Below, piece after piece: positions 1-8,769 of a stretch of 56,832 nucleotides of DNA; within the stretch, counting starts at the first letter, position 1, and each line of letters opens with the position of its first letter. Both the position numbers and the translations under genes were made by a program. The stretch lies in assembly GCF_000152805.1 (NCBI RefSeq), contig NZ_CH902578.1:792256-849087 (forward strand), written 5' to 3'. The notes under the pieces are model-generated. The model searched no databases. It saw nothing but the letters and a program-made list of their open reading frames with translations, and was not told the origin of the DNA. The stretch comes from Maritimibacter alkaliphilus HTCC2654 (lineage in GTDB: Bacteria > Pseudomonadota > Alphaproteobacteria > Rhodobacterales > Rhodobacteraceae).

Positions 1-2
1 GG

Positions 3-2285
3 CACCGGACCAAGGGCGACTGCGGCGACATCGAACTGCTATATGAACCCGGCACCGATCGCCAAGCCATTGCGGATGCGGTCAACGGGTTGAATCCAAA
101 AGGCAAAACGCCGCTCTCAGCCGCCGTTCTGCAAGCCGCCGAAACCCTGAAGTATACCGAGGAAGCCGCGACCGTGATCCTCGTCTCCGACGGGATCGAG
201 ACCTGCGATTTCGACCCCTGCGCGCTCGGCCGGCAGCTTGAGGAAACCGGCGTCGGCTTCACCGCCCATGTCATCGGTTTCGACGTGACCGAGCCGGAAG
301 CGCAGGCCCAGCTTCAGTGTCTGGCCGAAGAGACGGGCGGCATGTATCGGTCGGCCTCGAACGCGAGCGAATTGTCCGGCGCGCTGGAAGAGGTCGCCAT
401 CGCGGAACCCGAGCCGGAGCCGGAACCCGTCATCCACACGATCACCTTCCGCGCCACCGATGGCGAGAACGGGCCGATCATTCCCGAAGGTCTGGTCTGG
501 ACCATCGAAGGGGGCGAGCAGGTTTATGCCAACAAGGTCGAGGACGACAGCCTGAGCTATGGCATGGCGGCCGGAACGGCGGGCACCGCCGAGGTGCTGC
601 GCCTGTCGGACGAAGCCACCGGAACCGCCAGCTTCACCACCGGGGGCGGCGACATGGTCATCACCATTGCCCTGCCCGCGTATGTTGAACCCCTGCCGGA
701 CGCGACCGTCGAAGCCCCCGCCTCGGCACCCGCCGGGTCGCTCGTGCCGGTGAGCTTCACCGGGCCGGACGCCGAGGGGGATTACATCGCCTCGGCCACC
801 GCCGACAAGGACGACGGATATTACGACGCCTACGACTACACCCGGAATGCCGAGGATGGTGTGGTCATGGTGCGGATGCCGCCCGTCACCGGCCCCGCCG
901 AAATCCGCTATATGCTTGGCAGGGGCGGCGATGTGCTTGCCCGGACGGCCATCGAAGTGACGCCGCTCGACATCCAGATCACCGCGCCGGACGAGGCGGC
1001 GGTGGGGATGCGACCCGAAATCGAATGGGTCGGCCCGGATTACAGGGGCGACTACCTGACCGTCGCCGCGCTGGATCAGGGCGACGGGTATTACGAGACC
1101 TATGCCTACACCCGCGACGGTAATCCGCTCGCGGTCCCGATGCCGACCGAACCCGGCACATACGAACTTCGCTATGTCCTGTCGGCTTCGCGTCACGTCG
1201 CGGGCCGGTCGGAGCCGTTCGAGGTCAGCGAGACGATGGTCACGCTCGACGGCCCGGACGAAGCGGTCGCGGGCGCGGATGTCGAGATCGGCTGGACCGG
1301 GCCGGACGCCAAGAACGACTATATCGGGATCGGGCGCGTGGGGCGCGATGAACGGCCCTACCTGACCTATACCTACACCAATGCGGGCAACCCGCTGGTG
1401 GTGAAGGCACCGATCGAGCCGGGCGACTACGAGATCCGGTATTTCCTTGGGCAGGACCAGTCGGTGCTGCATTCCGAACCGATCACCCTGACCGCCGTCG
1501 GCGCGTCGATCACCGCCCCGCCCTCGGCTCTCGGCGGCTCGGAAGTGTCGGTGGAGTGGACCGGCCCTGACTACAAGTCGGACTACCTTGCCGTGGCCAA
1601 GGTCGGCGCGGATGGGGGCGATTACGTCACCTACACCTATACGAACGAAGGCAGCCCGCTCGACATCCTGATGCCGACCGACGCAGGCGATTACGAAATC
1701 CGCTATATCGCCAGTCAGGGCAGCAAGATTCTGGGAAGCACGCCGATCTCGGTCGAGGCGGCGACGGCCACCCTGTCGGCCGCTGCGTCGGCCCCCGCAG
1801 GCAGCGACATCTCGGTCACGTGGGAAGGCCCGGCCACCAAGGGCGACTATCTGACCGTGGCCGAGACCGGGTCGGACGCCGGGGATTACATCACCTACAC
1901 CTATGCGCAGGAAGGCAGCCCGCTCGACATCCAGCTTCCGTCCGTGGCTGGCACCTATGAACTGCAATACGTTCAGGCCGGGCGACCGGCCAAGGTGCTG
2001 ACCCGCACACCGATCACGGTGAGCGAAGTGACGGCCACGCTTGGCGGTGCCCTCGTCGGTGACAAGATCGAGGTGACGTGGGACGGCCCCGGTCATCGCC
2101 GCGACTACGTGGCGATCGCGACCCCGGAGTCGAATCTGAGCACCTATGAGGATTATGCCTACACTTCGAACGGCAATCCGGCGGTTCTGGACGTTCCCGA
2201 AGCCTCGGGCACCTATGAGTTGCGCTATATTCTGGACGGCACGACCGACCGCATCCTGGCCACTACCCCCTTCACCGTTCCGTGA
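3..2285 (+). CDS. VWA-domain protein with six tandem C-terminal repeats (5' end outside window)
   Basis: The reading frame is open from the first bases, so the N-terminus lies upstream. The visible N-terminal part is the second half of a von Willebrand factor A domain: a strand ending VILVSDGIETC, then a cysteine pair, FTAHVIGFDV, and a helix before a Glu-Pro rich linker (about nt 400-430). After one beta-rich spacer come six repeats of about 85 residues (nt ~700-2285). Each holds a W/F-x-GP-x(4)-DY motif, a Y-x-YT motif and a G-x-YE-[IL]-RY motif. This fits a secreted or periplasmic VWA protein with Ig-like or adhesive repeats, but binding partners are unknown. A TTG codon at 90 is in frame but falls inside the VWA fold, so it is not the true start. 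Confidence 0.85.
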   Translation, partial: HRTKGDCGDIELLYEPGTDRQAIADAVNGLNPKGKTPLSAAVLQAAETLKYTEEAATVILVSDGIETCDFDPCALGRQLEETGVGFTAHVIGFDVTEPEAQAQLQCLAEETGGMYRSASNASELSGALEEVAIAEPEPEPEPVIHTITFRATDGENGPIIPEGLVWTIEGGEQVYANKVEDDSLSYGMAAGTAGTAEVLRLSDEATGTASFTTGGGDMVITIALPAYVEPLPDATVEAPASAPAGSLVPVSFTGPDAEGDYIASATADKDDGYYDAYDYTRNAEDGVVMVRMPPVTGPAEIRYMLGRGGDVLARTAIEVTPLDIQITAPDEAAVGMRPEIEWVGPDYRGDYLTVAALDQGDGYYETYAYTRDGNPLAVPMPTEPGTYELRYVLSASRHVAGRSEPFEVSETMVTLDGPDEAVAGADVEIGWTGPDAKNDYIGIGRVGRDERPYLTYTYTNAGNPLVVKAPIEPGDYEIRYFLGQDQSVLHSEPITLTAVGASITAPPSALGGSEVSVEWTGPDYKSDYLAVAKVGADGGDYVTYTYTNEGSPLDILMPTDAGDYEIRYIASQGSKILGSTPISVEAATATLSAAASAPAGSDISVTWEGPATKGDYLTVAETGSDAGDYITYTYAQEGSPLDIQLPSVAGTYELQYVQAGRPAKVLTRTPITVSEVTATLGGALVGDKIEVTWDGPGHRRDYVAIATPESNLSTYEDYAYTSNGNPAVLDVPEASGTYELRYILDGTTDRILATTPFTVP

Positions 2286-2301
2286 CGCGCATCGGAGACC
2301 C

Positions 2302-2329
2302 TTGACGTATTCAATTTTTGGAATATATT
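2302..2329 (+). promoter_or_regulatory. Promoter of the rhodanese gene
   Basis: A TTGACG -35 (2302-2307) and a TATATT -10 (2324-2329) are separated by 16 bp. The start codon follows at 2362. The AT-rich spacer stands out from the GC-rich surroundings. Confidence 0.6.
2309..2324. promoter_or_regulatory. Candidate SqrR/BigR-family operator (ATTC-N8-GAAT)
   Basis: ATTC (2309-2312), eight bases, then GAAT (2321-2324) lie between the -35 and -10. As I recall, ATTC-N8-GAAT is the consensus reported for the persulfide-responsive ArsR-family repressor SqrR of Rhodobacter capsulatus. The site directly precedes a rhodanese, a sulfur-handling enzyme, which fits. A bound repressor here would block RNA polymerase. 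The regulator gene is not in the window. Confidence 0.5.
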
Positions 2330-2361
2330 CGTCGTCAAACGCGAATGAAGGATGTGTTCCA

Positions 2362-2724
2362 ATGCTGAAAGCCATGTTCGGAGGGCGCTCCATGCCCAGC
2401 CTGTCGCCAAAGGACGCGGTCGAAAAGGCCGCCGCCGGCGAAATCACCCTGGTCGACGTGCGCGACCACAACGAGCTTGCCATGACCGGCAAGGCCGAGG
2501 GCGCGGTTCATATCCCGCTCGCGGTCATCCGGATGCAGGCCGACCCGCGCAGCCCGGATTTCAACCCGGCGCTGGATACGAACAAGCCGGTGGCGGTGTA
2601 CTGCGCCTCGGGCGCCCGCTCGTCGATGGCGGCTCAGGTGTTCTCGTCCTTCGGGTTCGACGTGTCGAACATCGGCGGGCTTGGTCACTGGCAGATGGCG
2701 GGCGGCAAGATCGTGCGGGCCTGA
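2362..2724 (+). CDS. Single-domain rhodanese-like protein
   Basis: This is a 120-aa single rhodanese domain. The first conserved block reads LVDVRDHNELAMTGKAEGAVHIPL, and the active-site loop is YCASGARSSMAA, whose Cys would carry the persulfide. It ends in the usual GG-L-x-W-x-x-AGG segment. Such proteins transfer or detoxify sulfane sulfur in the cytoplasm; there is no signal peptide. The ATG at 2362 is preferred because the domain begins shortly after it and the promoter and operator lie just upstream. A longer in-frame extension would overlap the preceding gene. The substrate cannot be told from sequence. Confidence 0.88.
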   Translation: MLKAMFGGRSMPSLSPKDAVEKAAAGEITLVDVRDHNELAMTGKAEGAVHIPLAVIRMQADPRSPDFNPALDTNKPVAVYCASGARSSMAAQVFSSFGFDVSNIGGLGHWQMAGGKIVRA

Positions 2725-2841
2725 CCCGTCCGTTCGAAATTGAAACAAAGGCGGACGATTCCACACCGGGATCGTCCGCTTTTTCTTAATCCCTTGGTCC
2801 GAGCATCACGGCGTTCACTTATTCGACGGACGCGCGTGACC

Positions 2842-4467
2842 ATGAAACCTCTCACACTCAAAGCCTTTTCCAACCTGACTTCGGTCGTCTGTTTCGTTTG
2901 CGCGGTGGCGTTCGCCGCCGCCTCTCTCGGCCTCTACACACTGGTCGGCCAGTTGGACCGCCAGATCGACATGGTCGAGCGGCAGTCCGACCCCAACGTG
3001 ATCGCCATGAACGAGATCGTCGGAAACCTCGGCTTCGGCGGCATGATCCATGCCTTCAAGAACCACCTGTTGCGCGGCGGCGAAGAGATTCGGGTCTTCG
3101 ACCAAAGCACCGGGGCGATCCTGTCGAACCTCGACAAGCTGGAACGGCAGCTTGGCGCCGCGCATGAGGCGGACATCGAAGCGGTCCGCGCGATGGTCGA
3201 AGACTATGCCGCTCAGATCGAAGTGGTGCGCAGGATCCGGGCGATGGACGATCAGGTCGAAGCCATCGACCGGGTGGTCCGCGTCGATGACAGCCACGCC
3301 GCCGCCGCGCTGGACAATCTGCGCAAGGCGGTGATCGAGGACGGTGAAAGCACCAAGTGGAAAGTGCTGTTCGAGTTGCGCCGCGCGCTCGGCTACGACG
3401 GCATGATCCATCACTTCAAGAACTACGTGCTGCGCAAGTCGCCGGACTACCAGACCCAAGCGCGCGCGGCCATCGACAGGGCACTCGTCGCACTCGAGGC
3501 CTATCGCTCCTTCGGGGTGAACGAGACGGAAGCCGCCGCGCTCGACGATCTGGCGGGTGTCATCGTCGATTTCCGCGTCAATCTGGACATTGCCGCCGAG
3601 ATGATCGCGGCAGGCGCGACCGCCGCCGAACTCGACGCCGCCGTCGGTGTGACCAAGGATGCCGCCTATGCCGCGTTCATCACGCTCGGCAAGCAGATCC
3701 AGTTGGAATACCGCGCCTGTCTGGCCGATCTGCACGCGCAGATGGCGCTGTTGAAGCAAGGGGCCGTCGCAATGGCGCTGATCGTCTGTCTGGGCGTGAT
3801 CGGCTTCAGCCTTGGCCTTCACTACGTGATCGAACGCATCGTCGTTCGCCCCGCCGCCGCCATCGCGCAGGGTCTGGGCGCCCTTGCGGCGGGCGAAACC
3901 CATGTCGACCTGTCCGCCTACGCGAGCGACACCGAGATCGGGCGCATCGCCCGCGCGTCGCGCCGGTTTCGCGAGGCGCTGGTGGACAATATCCGCAAGT
4001 CCGAGGATCTGCGCGGCCTGTCCCTCGAACGTGACGACATGCTGCGCGAACACGCCCGCATGGTGGCCGAACGCGCGGAATACACGACCAAACGCGCGGC
4101 CTTGGAACGGCTGCGGGCCGACGAACAGGAAGACCTTCAGAACCTGCGCGATGCCATCGGGACGGTGATCGAGAACCTTGAGAACGGCATTTTCAACTAC
4201 CGGATCGACGAGGTTTATGAGGCGACCCACCTTGGCGGGCTGGCCCGTGACATCAACCGAATGCTGTCACGGATGGACGAGGCGTTTCGCGCGCTGGCGA
4301 AGGCCGTGGTGGCGGGGGATCAGGCGCTGCCCGGCGGACCCGATCCGGAAGATGTCCGGGCCGCGACGCTCATGCGCGAATCGATGACCCATGCGCTCCA
4401 GACTCTGAACGACGCCATCGAAGAGGTCCAGCGCGGGGCCGAGATGCTGCGCTACGCAAAGCCCTGA
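2842..4467 (+). CDS. HAMP-domain membrane sensor lacking an output domain
   Basis: This 541-aa protein has an N-terminal membrane segment, a periplasmic region, a second membrane segment (MALIVCLGVIGFSLGL), a HAMP domain starting at the ERIVVRP segment, a coiled coil, and a second HAMP-like stretch near IENLENGIFNYRID. The periplasmic part contains the motif GMIH-x-FKN-x-x-LR twice (around nt 3040-3085 and 3400-3435), which suggests a duplicated sensory unit. No chemoreceptor MA hairpin, kinase, GGDEF or phosphatase domain follows; the protein ends after the coiled coil. It may signal through a partner. ATG 2842 is preferred; an in-frame GTG lies two codons upstream. Confidence 0.72.
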   Translation: MKPLTLKAFSNLTSVVCFVCAVAFAAASLGLYTLVGQLDRQIDMVERQSDPNVIAMNEIVGNLGFGGMIHAFKNHLLRGGEEIRVFDQSTGAILSNLDKLERQLGAAHEADIEAVRAMVEDYAAQIEVVRRIRAMDDQVEAIDRVVRVDDSHAAAALDNLRKAVIEDGESTKWKVLFELRRALGYDGMIHHFKNYVLRKSPDYQTQARAAIDRALVALEAYRSFGVNETEAAALDDLAGVIVDFRVNLDIAAEMIAAGATAAELDAAVGVTKDAAYAAFITLGKQIQLEYRACLADLHAQMALLKQGAVAMALIVCLGVIGFSLGLHYVIERIVVRPAAAIAQGLGALAAGETHVDLSAYASDTEIGRIARASRRFREALVDNIRKSEDLRGLSLERDDMLREHARMVAERAEYTTKRAALERLRADEQEDLQNLRDAIGTVIENLENGIFNYRIDEVYEATHLGGLARDINRMLSRMDEAFRALAKAVVAGDQALPGGPDPEDVRAATLMRESMTHALQTLNDAIEEVQRGAEMLRYAKP

Positions 4468-4475
4468 AACGCGAA

Positions 4476-4495
4476 CGGGGGCGTCGCCGCCCCCG
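4476..4495. terminator. Stem-loop between convergent genes
   Basis: CGGGGGCG, loop TCGC, then CGCCCCCG form a perfect 8-bp GC stem between the sensor gene and lpd. There is no T-tract on either side, so any terminator role is uncertain. Confidence 0.35.
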
Positions 4496-4519
4496 CCTGC
4501 ATCTCCGATCCGACACGGA

Positions 4520-5914
4520 TCAGAAGTGGATCGCCCGGCCGTAGGCGTCAAGCACCGACTCGTGCATCATTTCGCTCAAGGTCGGATGCGGGAAGACGGT
4601 CGCCATCAGATCCTCTTCCGTGGTTTCAAGCTGGCGCCCGACCACGTAGCCCTGAATAAGCTCGGTCACTTCGGCCCCGACCATATGCGCGCCCAGCAAT
4701 TCGCCGGTCTTGGCGTCGAACACCGTTTTGATCATCCCCTCCGGTTCACCCAGAGCGATGGCCTTGCCGTTGCCGATGAAGGGAAACTTGCCGACTTTCA
4801 CGTCGTAGCCCAGGTCCTTCGCCTTGGCCTCGGTGTAGCCGACGCTTGCCACCTGCGGGTTGCAATAGGTGCAGCCCGCGATGCTTTCCGGCTTCACCGG
4901 ATGCGCGTGCTGGCCCGCGATCAGTTCCGCGACCATGACGCCCTCGTGGCTGGCCTTGTGCGCCAGCCACGGCGCGCCCGCGATGTCGCCGATGGCATAA
5001 AGCCCGTCGACGCCCGTGCGGCAGTATTCGTCGGTCACGACATGGGTGCGGTCGACCTTGACCCCAAGTTCGTCGAGCCCGAGACCTTCGACATTGCCGA
5101 CGATCCCGACCGCGGAAATGACCGTGTCGAACTCTTCCGTCTCGGTCTTGCCGCCCTTCTCGATATGGGCCGTGACCTTGCCCTTACCGCGGTCCAGCTT
5201 GGTCACCGTCGATTTCTCGCGGATCTTCATGCCCTGCTTTTCGAACTGCTTCTTGGCGAAGGCCGAAATCTCGGCATCTTCGATCGGCAGCACGCGGTCC
5301 ATGACCTCGACCACCGTCGTGTCGGCCCCGAGCGTATTGAAGAAACTCGCGAATTCGATCCCGATGGCCCCCGACCCGATGACCAGAAGCTTCTTCGGCA
5401 TCCGAGGGGGCTGGAGCGCGTGCTTGTAGGTCCAGACCAGATCCCCGTCAGCTTCGAGCCCCGGAAGGGTGCGCGCCCGCGCGCCCGTGGCGAGGATGAT
5501 GTTCTTCGCCGTCAGCGTCTCGGACCCCTTGTCGGTCTTGACCGCGACCTTGCCCTTGGCGGGGATCGACCCCTCGCCCATGACGACCGTCACCTTGTTC
5601 TTCTTGAGCAGGTGCGCCACACCGCCGGAAAGCTGCTTGGCCACGCCCCGCGACCGCTGCACGACCGCGTCCAGATCATAGCCCGCCTTGTCGACCGACA
5701 GGCCGAAATCCTTGGCCCGGTGCATGAGGTGATAGACCTCGGCCGACCGCAAGAGCGCCTTGGTCGGAATGCAGCCCCAGTTGAGGCAGATACCGCCCAG
5801 ATGCTCACGCTCCACCACCGCGACCTTCAGGCCCAGTTGCGCCGCCCGGATCGCGGCCACGTAGCCCCCCGGACCGGAGCCGACCACGATCACGTCAAAG
5901 CTGGTCTCAGCCAT
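4520..5914 (-). CDS. lpdA: Dihydrolipoyl dehydrogenase (E3)
   Basis: This 464-aa flavoprotein disulfide reductase reoxidises dihydrolipoamide for 2-oxoacid dehydrogenase complexes. It has an N-terminal FAD-binding GSGPGGYVAAIRAAQLG, the redox-active disulfide in GGICLNWGCIPTKALL, the NAD-binding VIGSGAIGIEFASF, the second FAD motif YAIGDIAGAPWLAHKA, and the C-terminal catalytic His-Glu in VFPHPTLSE. The CLNWGC form is typical of the E3 linked to pyruvate dehydrogenase in alphaproteobacteria, which I infer here. The start at 5914 has a GGGAG ribosome site just upstream. A short palindrome lies at 5938-5953. Confidence 0.96.
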   Translation of the reverse strand: MAETSFDVIVVGSGPGGYVAAIRAAQLGLKVAVVEREHLGGICLNWGCIPTKALLRSAEVYHLMHRAKDFGLSVDKAGYDLDAVVQRSRGVAKQLSGGVAHLLKKNKVTVVMGEGSIPAKGKVAVKTDKGSETLTAKNIILATGARARTLPGLEADGDLVWTYKHALQPPRMPKKLLVIGSGAIGIEFASFFNTLGADTTVVEVMDRVLPIEDAEISAFAKKQFEKQGMKIREKSTVTKLDRGKGKVTAHIEKGGKTETEEFDTVISAVGIVGNVEGLGLDELGVKVDRTHVVTDEYCRTGVDGLYAIGDIAGAPWLAHKASHEGVMVAELIAGQHAHPVKPESIAGCTYCNPQVASVGYTEAKAKDLGYDVKVGKFPFIGNGKAIALGEPEGMIKTVFDAKTGELLGAHMVGAEVTELIQGYVVGRQLETTEEDLMATVFPHPTLSEMMHESVLDAYGRAIHF

Positions 5915-5937
5915 CGATATCTCCCTCGCGAAAAAGT

Positions 5938-5953
5938 AGTTTACCCTTAAACT
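5938..5953. promoter_or_regulatory. Palindrome upstream of lpdA
   Basis: AGTTTA, CCCT, TAAACT lies 24 bp upstream of the lpdA start. It is AT-rich in a GC-rich setting and suits a repressor dimer, but no cognate factor is recognised. Confidence 0.3.
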
Positions 5954-5990
5954 ATTTCTGCGGGACGATCAATCGCCACAGAAAGCCAAG

Positions 5991-6024
5991 CAAAAACAAG
6001 GTCCGCCAGCGAAACCGGCGGACC
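5991..6024 (-). terminator. Rho-independent terminator of the DUF924 gene
   Basis: On the minus strand GGTCCGCC, a 9-nt loop, GGCGGACC and then TTGTTTTTG follow the stop codon of the DUF924 gene. The 8-bp perfect stem plus T-tract is a textbook intrinsic terminator. Confidence 0.8.
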
Positions 6025-6054
6025 CGTATAGTCTAGACGATTCGGTGAGTTGGG

Positions 6055-6627
6055 TCAGGCGGACATTTCGCGCAGCATGGCGCCGTATCCGCCCTGTTCG
6101 ACGAAGGCCGCCTCGGCCCCGGTGGTCGTGCGCGAAAGTGCGTCGTTGCGATACGGGAACCGCCCGAAGCGGCGGATGACTTCGCGGTGGACCTTGGCAT
6201 GAAGAAGGTTCCCGGCCCCGGTCTCGGGCATCCGCGTCAGCATCAGCCGCACGCAGCGATCCTGATCGATCAGGTTCTCGGAATGCATGAGCGGCATGTA
6301 GAAGAACTGGCGCGCCGGTTCGTCGATCTTCATGTCCCAATTCTTGTCGATGGCGCATTTCGCCGCCGCAAGCGCCACCTTGTCGGTCGAAAACGCCTTG
6401 CCCGACCCCCGGAACATATTGCGCGGGAACTGGTCGAGCAGGATGATGTAGGCGAGCGTTCCGCTGGGATAGGTCAGCCAGAGCGAATATGCGCCCCGCG
6501 TCGCCTCGCGCCAGGCATCGCCGAACCGCTCGACCACAAGGGCGTCCAGATCGTCCGTTCCCTCGTACCAGCCTTTCGGGCCGATCTCATCCAGCCAGAA
6601 GCTGAGTATGTCCTCGGGGTTGGCCAT
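6055..6627 (-). CDS. DUF924 family protein
   Basis: This 190-aa protein matches the DUF924 family, an all-helical, TPR-like fold of unknown biochemical role. Recognisable segments are ILSFWLDEIGPKGWYEG near the start, the LILLDQFPRNMFRG-type motif (here IILLDQFPRNMFRG), and FFYMPLMHSENLIDQD. Length is normal for the family. It is cytoplasmic, with no signal or membrane segment. It has its own terminator and is followed 75 bp away by the divergently acting MFS/XRE group, so it is probably monocistronic. No function should be assumed beyond the family name. Confidence 0.88.
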   Translation of the reverse strand: MANPEDILSFWLDEIGPKGWYEGTDDLDALVVERFGDAWREATRGAYSLWLTYPSGTLAYIILLDQFPRNMFRGSGKAFSTDKVALAAAKCAIDKNWDMKIDEPARQFFYMPLMHSENLIDQDRCVRLMLTRMPETGAGNLLHAKVHREVIRRFGRFPYRNDALSRTTTGAEAAFVEQGGYGAMLREMSA

Positions 6628-6701
6628 GACACCCTCCTCGCCCTCGCCTGTCCCTAGCCCGACGTTACAAAGTTTTTACGTTCGGACAAGGGGACTTAGG
6701 C

Positions 6702-7988
6702 TCAACGCATGTCGCTTTCTGCATGTGTGGCATCTTCGCTTGCCTCCGCAGCTTCCTCGACGGCGTCCGCATAGAATTCCTGCGCCACCTCCATCGCGAC
6801 GGGCGAGGCCTGCGGCGACAGCGCCGCATAGCTGACGGTCGAGTCCACCGAAGCCGACGGGCGACGGGTCGTGCGCCAGAGGCCGTAGAGGACGACGAGC
6901 GCCAGAAGGAAGCCGATGACGAAGAAAAAGCCCTCGGCCCCCATCGGCCCCATGATCCACCCGACCGCAAGCGGCCCGGCGATCGCGCCGACGCCGTTGA
7001 CGAACATCAGCCCGGCCGAGGCCGCCGACATATCCTCGTGGTCCAGAAAATCGTTCGTATGCGCGATGAGGAGCGCATAGAGCGGGCCGAGCATCCCGCC
7101 GATGAAGAACGCCGCGACCAGCAGGATGGCATAGACCGGGAACAGGTATCCCGCGACCGATGCGGCGACGGCCACGCCCGCCGTGATGATGATAAGCAGC
7201 CGGCGGTCGACCCGATCCGAAATGAACCCGATGGGATATTGCAGGACCATGCCGCCGACATAGAACATTGCCACGAACAGCGAGAGCTGCTCGACCGTCA
7301 GCCCCGCCTCGGTGCCATAGACCGCCGCCATGCCGAACATGGCCGCATAGGCGCCGCCGACCAGCAGCATCCCCATGACGCCGAGCGGCGAGTTGTTGAA
7401 AAGCTCGCGCAGGGTCATGCGCCGGGCGGTGTCGAAGGCGGGTGTCGGCGAGATCGACAGAAGGATCGGCGCGAACGAGATCGACACCAACACCGAGGGC
7501 AGGATGAACAGCACGAAACCGGAGGGATCGCCCAGCACGACAAGGCCCTGCGCGGCGATGACCCCGATCATCTGCACGATGAGATAGAGGGCAAGCGACT
7601 GGCCCCGCGTCTCGTTCGTCGCCTGATTGTTGAGCCAGCTTTCCGCCGTGACGTAGACGCCCGAGAAGCAGAACCCGATGAACAGGCGCAGGAGCGACCA
7701 CGCGATCGGGTTGGTCAGCGTCGGATAAAGGATGAGCACGGCGGAAATGAAACTGCACAGCGCCGCGAAGACACGGACATGACCCACGCGGCGGATCAGT
7801 TCGGGGGCGGCCCGCGACCCGAACAGGAAGCCTGCGAAGTAGCTCGACATCACCACGGACATCTCGAAGGTCGAAAACCCTTCGAGCCCGCCGCGAATAC
7901 CCAGAAGTGTGCCCTGAATGCCGTTGCCGACCATCAGGAACATGATGCCCAGTAGCAGGGCCCAAGAACTGGATAGAACCTGAATCAT
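6702..7988 (-). CDS. MFS transporter (YcaD-like)
   Basis: This 428-aa protein has about twelve hydrophobic segments and a C-terminal cytoplasmic acidic/Ala tail. It resembles the YcaD-type major facilitator group: GIRGGLEGFSTFEMSVVMSSY near TM1-2, YVTAESWLNN before TM5, and QYPIGFISDRVDRR in the central loop. It would sit in the inner membrane; the substrate is unknown. The start at 7988 is an ATG (MIQVLSSSWALLL). It lies 87 bp downstream of the XRE-cupin regulator on the same strand, so co-transcription or regulation by that factor is possible. Confidence 0.88.
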   Translation of the reverse strand: MIQVLSSSWALLLGIMFLMVGNGIQGTLLGIRGGLEGFSTFEMSVVMSSYFAGFLFGSRAAPELIRRVGHVRVFAALCSFISAVLILYPTLTNPIAWSLLRLFIGFCFSGVYVTAESWLNNQATNETRGQSLALYLIVQMIGVIAAQGLVVLGDPSGFVLFILPSVLVSISFAPILLSISPTPAFDTARRMTLRELFNNSPLGVMGMLLVGGAYAAMFGMAAVYGTEAGLTVEQLSLFVAMFYVGGMVLQYPIGFISDRVDRRLLIIITAGVAVAASVAGYLFPVYAILLVAAFFIGGMLGPLYALLIAHTNDFLDHEDMSAASAGLMFVNGVGAIAGPLAVGWIMGPMGAEGFFFVIGFLLALVVLYGLWRTTRRPSASVDSTVSYAALSPQASPVAMEVAQEFYADAVEEAAEASEDATHAESDMR

Positions 7989-8075
7989 CGCACGCTCCTT
8001 GCCGGTGGTGCCCCCCGACTAACAGCCATCACGCCGGGGTGCGAGCCTTGCGCGACCCTTCGGCGGCGTTTCGCG

Positions 8076-8705
8076 TCAGAGCGACGTGACCCAGAGGATC
8101 AGGGCATCCTCCGGCGAGATCGAAATGACGTTGTGGCCCATGGAGGCGTCGTAATAGGCGCTGTCGCCGCGCCGCATGTCGACCGGCTCGTAGAATTCCG
8201 TAATCAGGCGGATTTCACCCGTGAGGACGTAAAGGAATTCTTCGCCGTCGTGGCGCACCCAGCCGTCGAATTCGTCGAAGCTGCGGGCGCGCACACGGGC
8301 GCGGTAGGGAAGCATCGCTTTCTTGGTCAGGGCACCGGCGAGCAATTCGTGCTCGTATGTGGCGGTCGGATGCGCCTGCCCCTCGCCGGTCTTGGTCACC
8401 GTCATCCGGCCGGACACCCGCGCGTCCTGCGGCGGGGTGAAAAGCTGGGGCACCGAGATCTCGAGCCCCACCGCCAGTTTCTTGAGCGCCTCGAAGGTGG
8501 GCGACATCTGGCCGTTCTCGATCTTGGACAGGGTCGAGCGTGCGAGCCCCGCCTGATTGGCGGCCTGTTCCAGCGTCCAGCCGCGCGACTTGCGCAGGTC
8601 GCGAACCCGTTCGCCCAGATCCAGCGGTTGCGGATCGGGCGCGGACCCGCCGCTTTCACGGGCGAGGCGGATCAGGCTGGGCATGGTTGGGTCGTTTTCG
8701 GCCAT
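8076..8705 (-). CDS. XRE-family regulator with C-terminal cupin domain
   Basis: This 209-aa protein has an N-terminal helix-turn-helix (about residues 25-85, with LEQAANQAGLARSTLSKIENG) and a C-terminal cupin barrel (about 130-205, with DGEEFLYVLTGEIRL and a metal-cupin-like second motif ending in GHNVIS). This architecture is used by regulators that sense small ligands in amino-acid, polyamine or acyl-substrate metabolism. The divergent acyl-CoA synthetase starts only 64 bp away, so that gene is the first candidate target (inference). ATG start at 8705. Confidence 0.92.
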   Translation of the reverse strand: MAENDPTMPSLIRLARESGGSAPDPQPLDLGERVRDLRKSRGWTLEQAANQAGLARSTLSKIENGQMSPTFEALKKLAVGLEISVPQLFTPPQDARVSGRMTVTKTGEGQAHPTATYEHELLAGALTKKAMLPYRARVRARSFDEFDGWVRHDGEEFLYVLTGEIRLITEFYEPVDMRRGDSAYYDASMGHNVISISPEDALILWVTSL

Positions 8706-8769
8706 GCGCCGTTTTATGCCGGAAGGTCAGGCTATTGCAACTGGCCTGCGGGCTGACATAGCTGTGCGC

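Noticed and set aside
117-2492. 791-codon open frame on the minus strand
   Set aside because: Antisense shadow of the VWA-repeat gene; composition (Arg/Gly/His-rich) is typical of high-GC reverse frames and it crosses two real genes.
2815-4230. 471-codon minus-strand frame
   Set aside because: Shadow of the HAMP sensor gene; no family-like motifs.
4526-5950. 474-codon plus-strand frame
   Set aside because: Shadow of lpdA, which has every catalytic motif.
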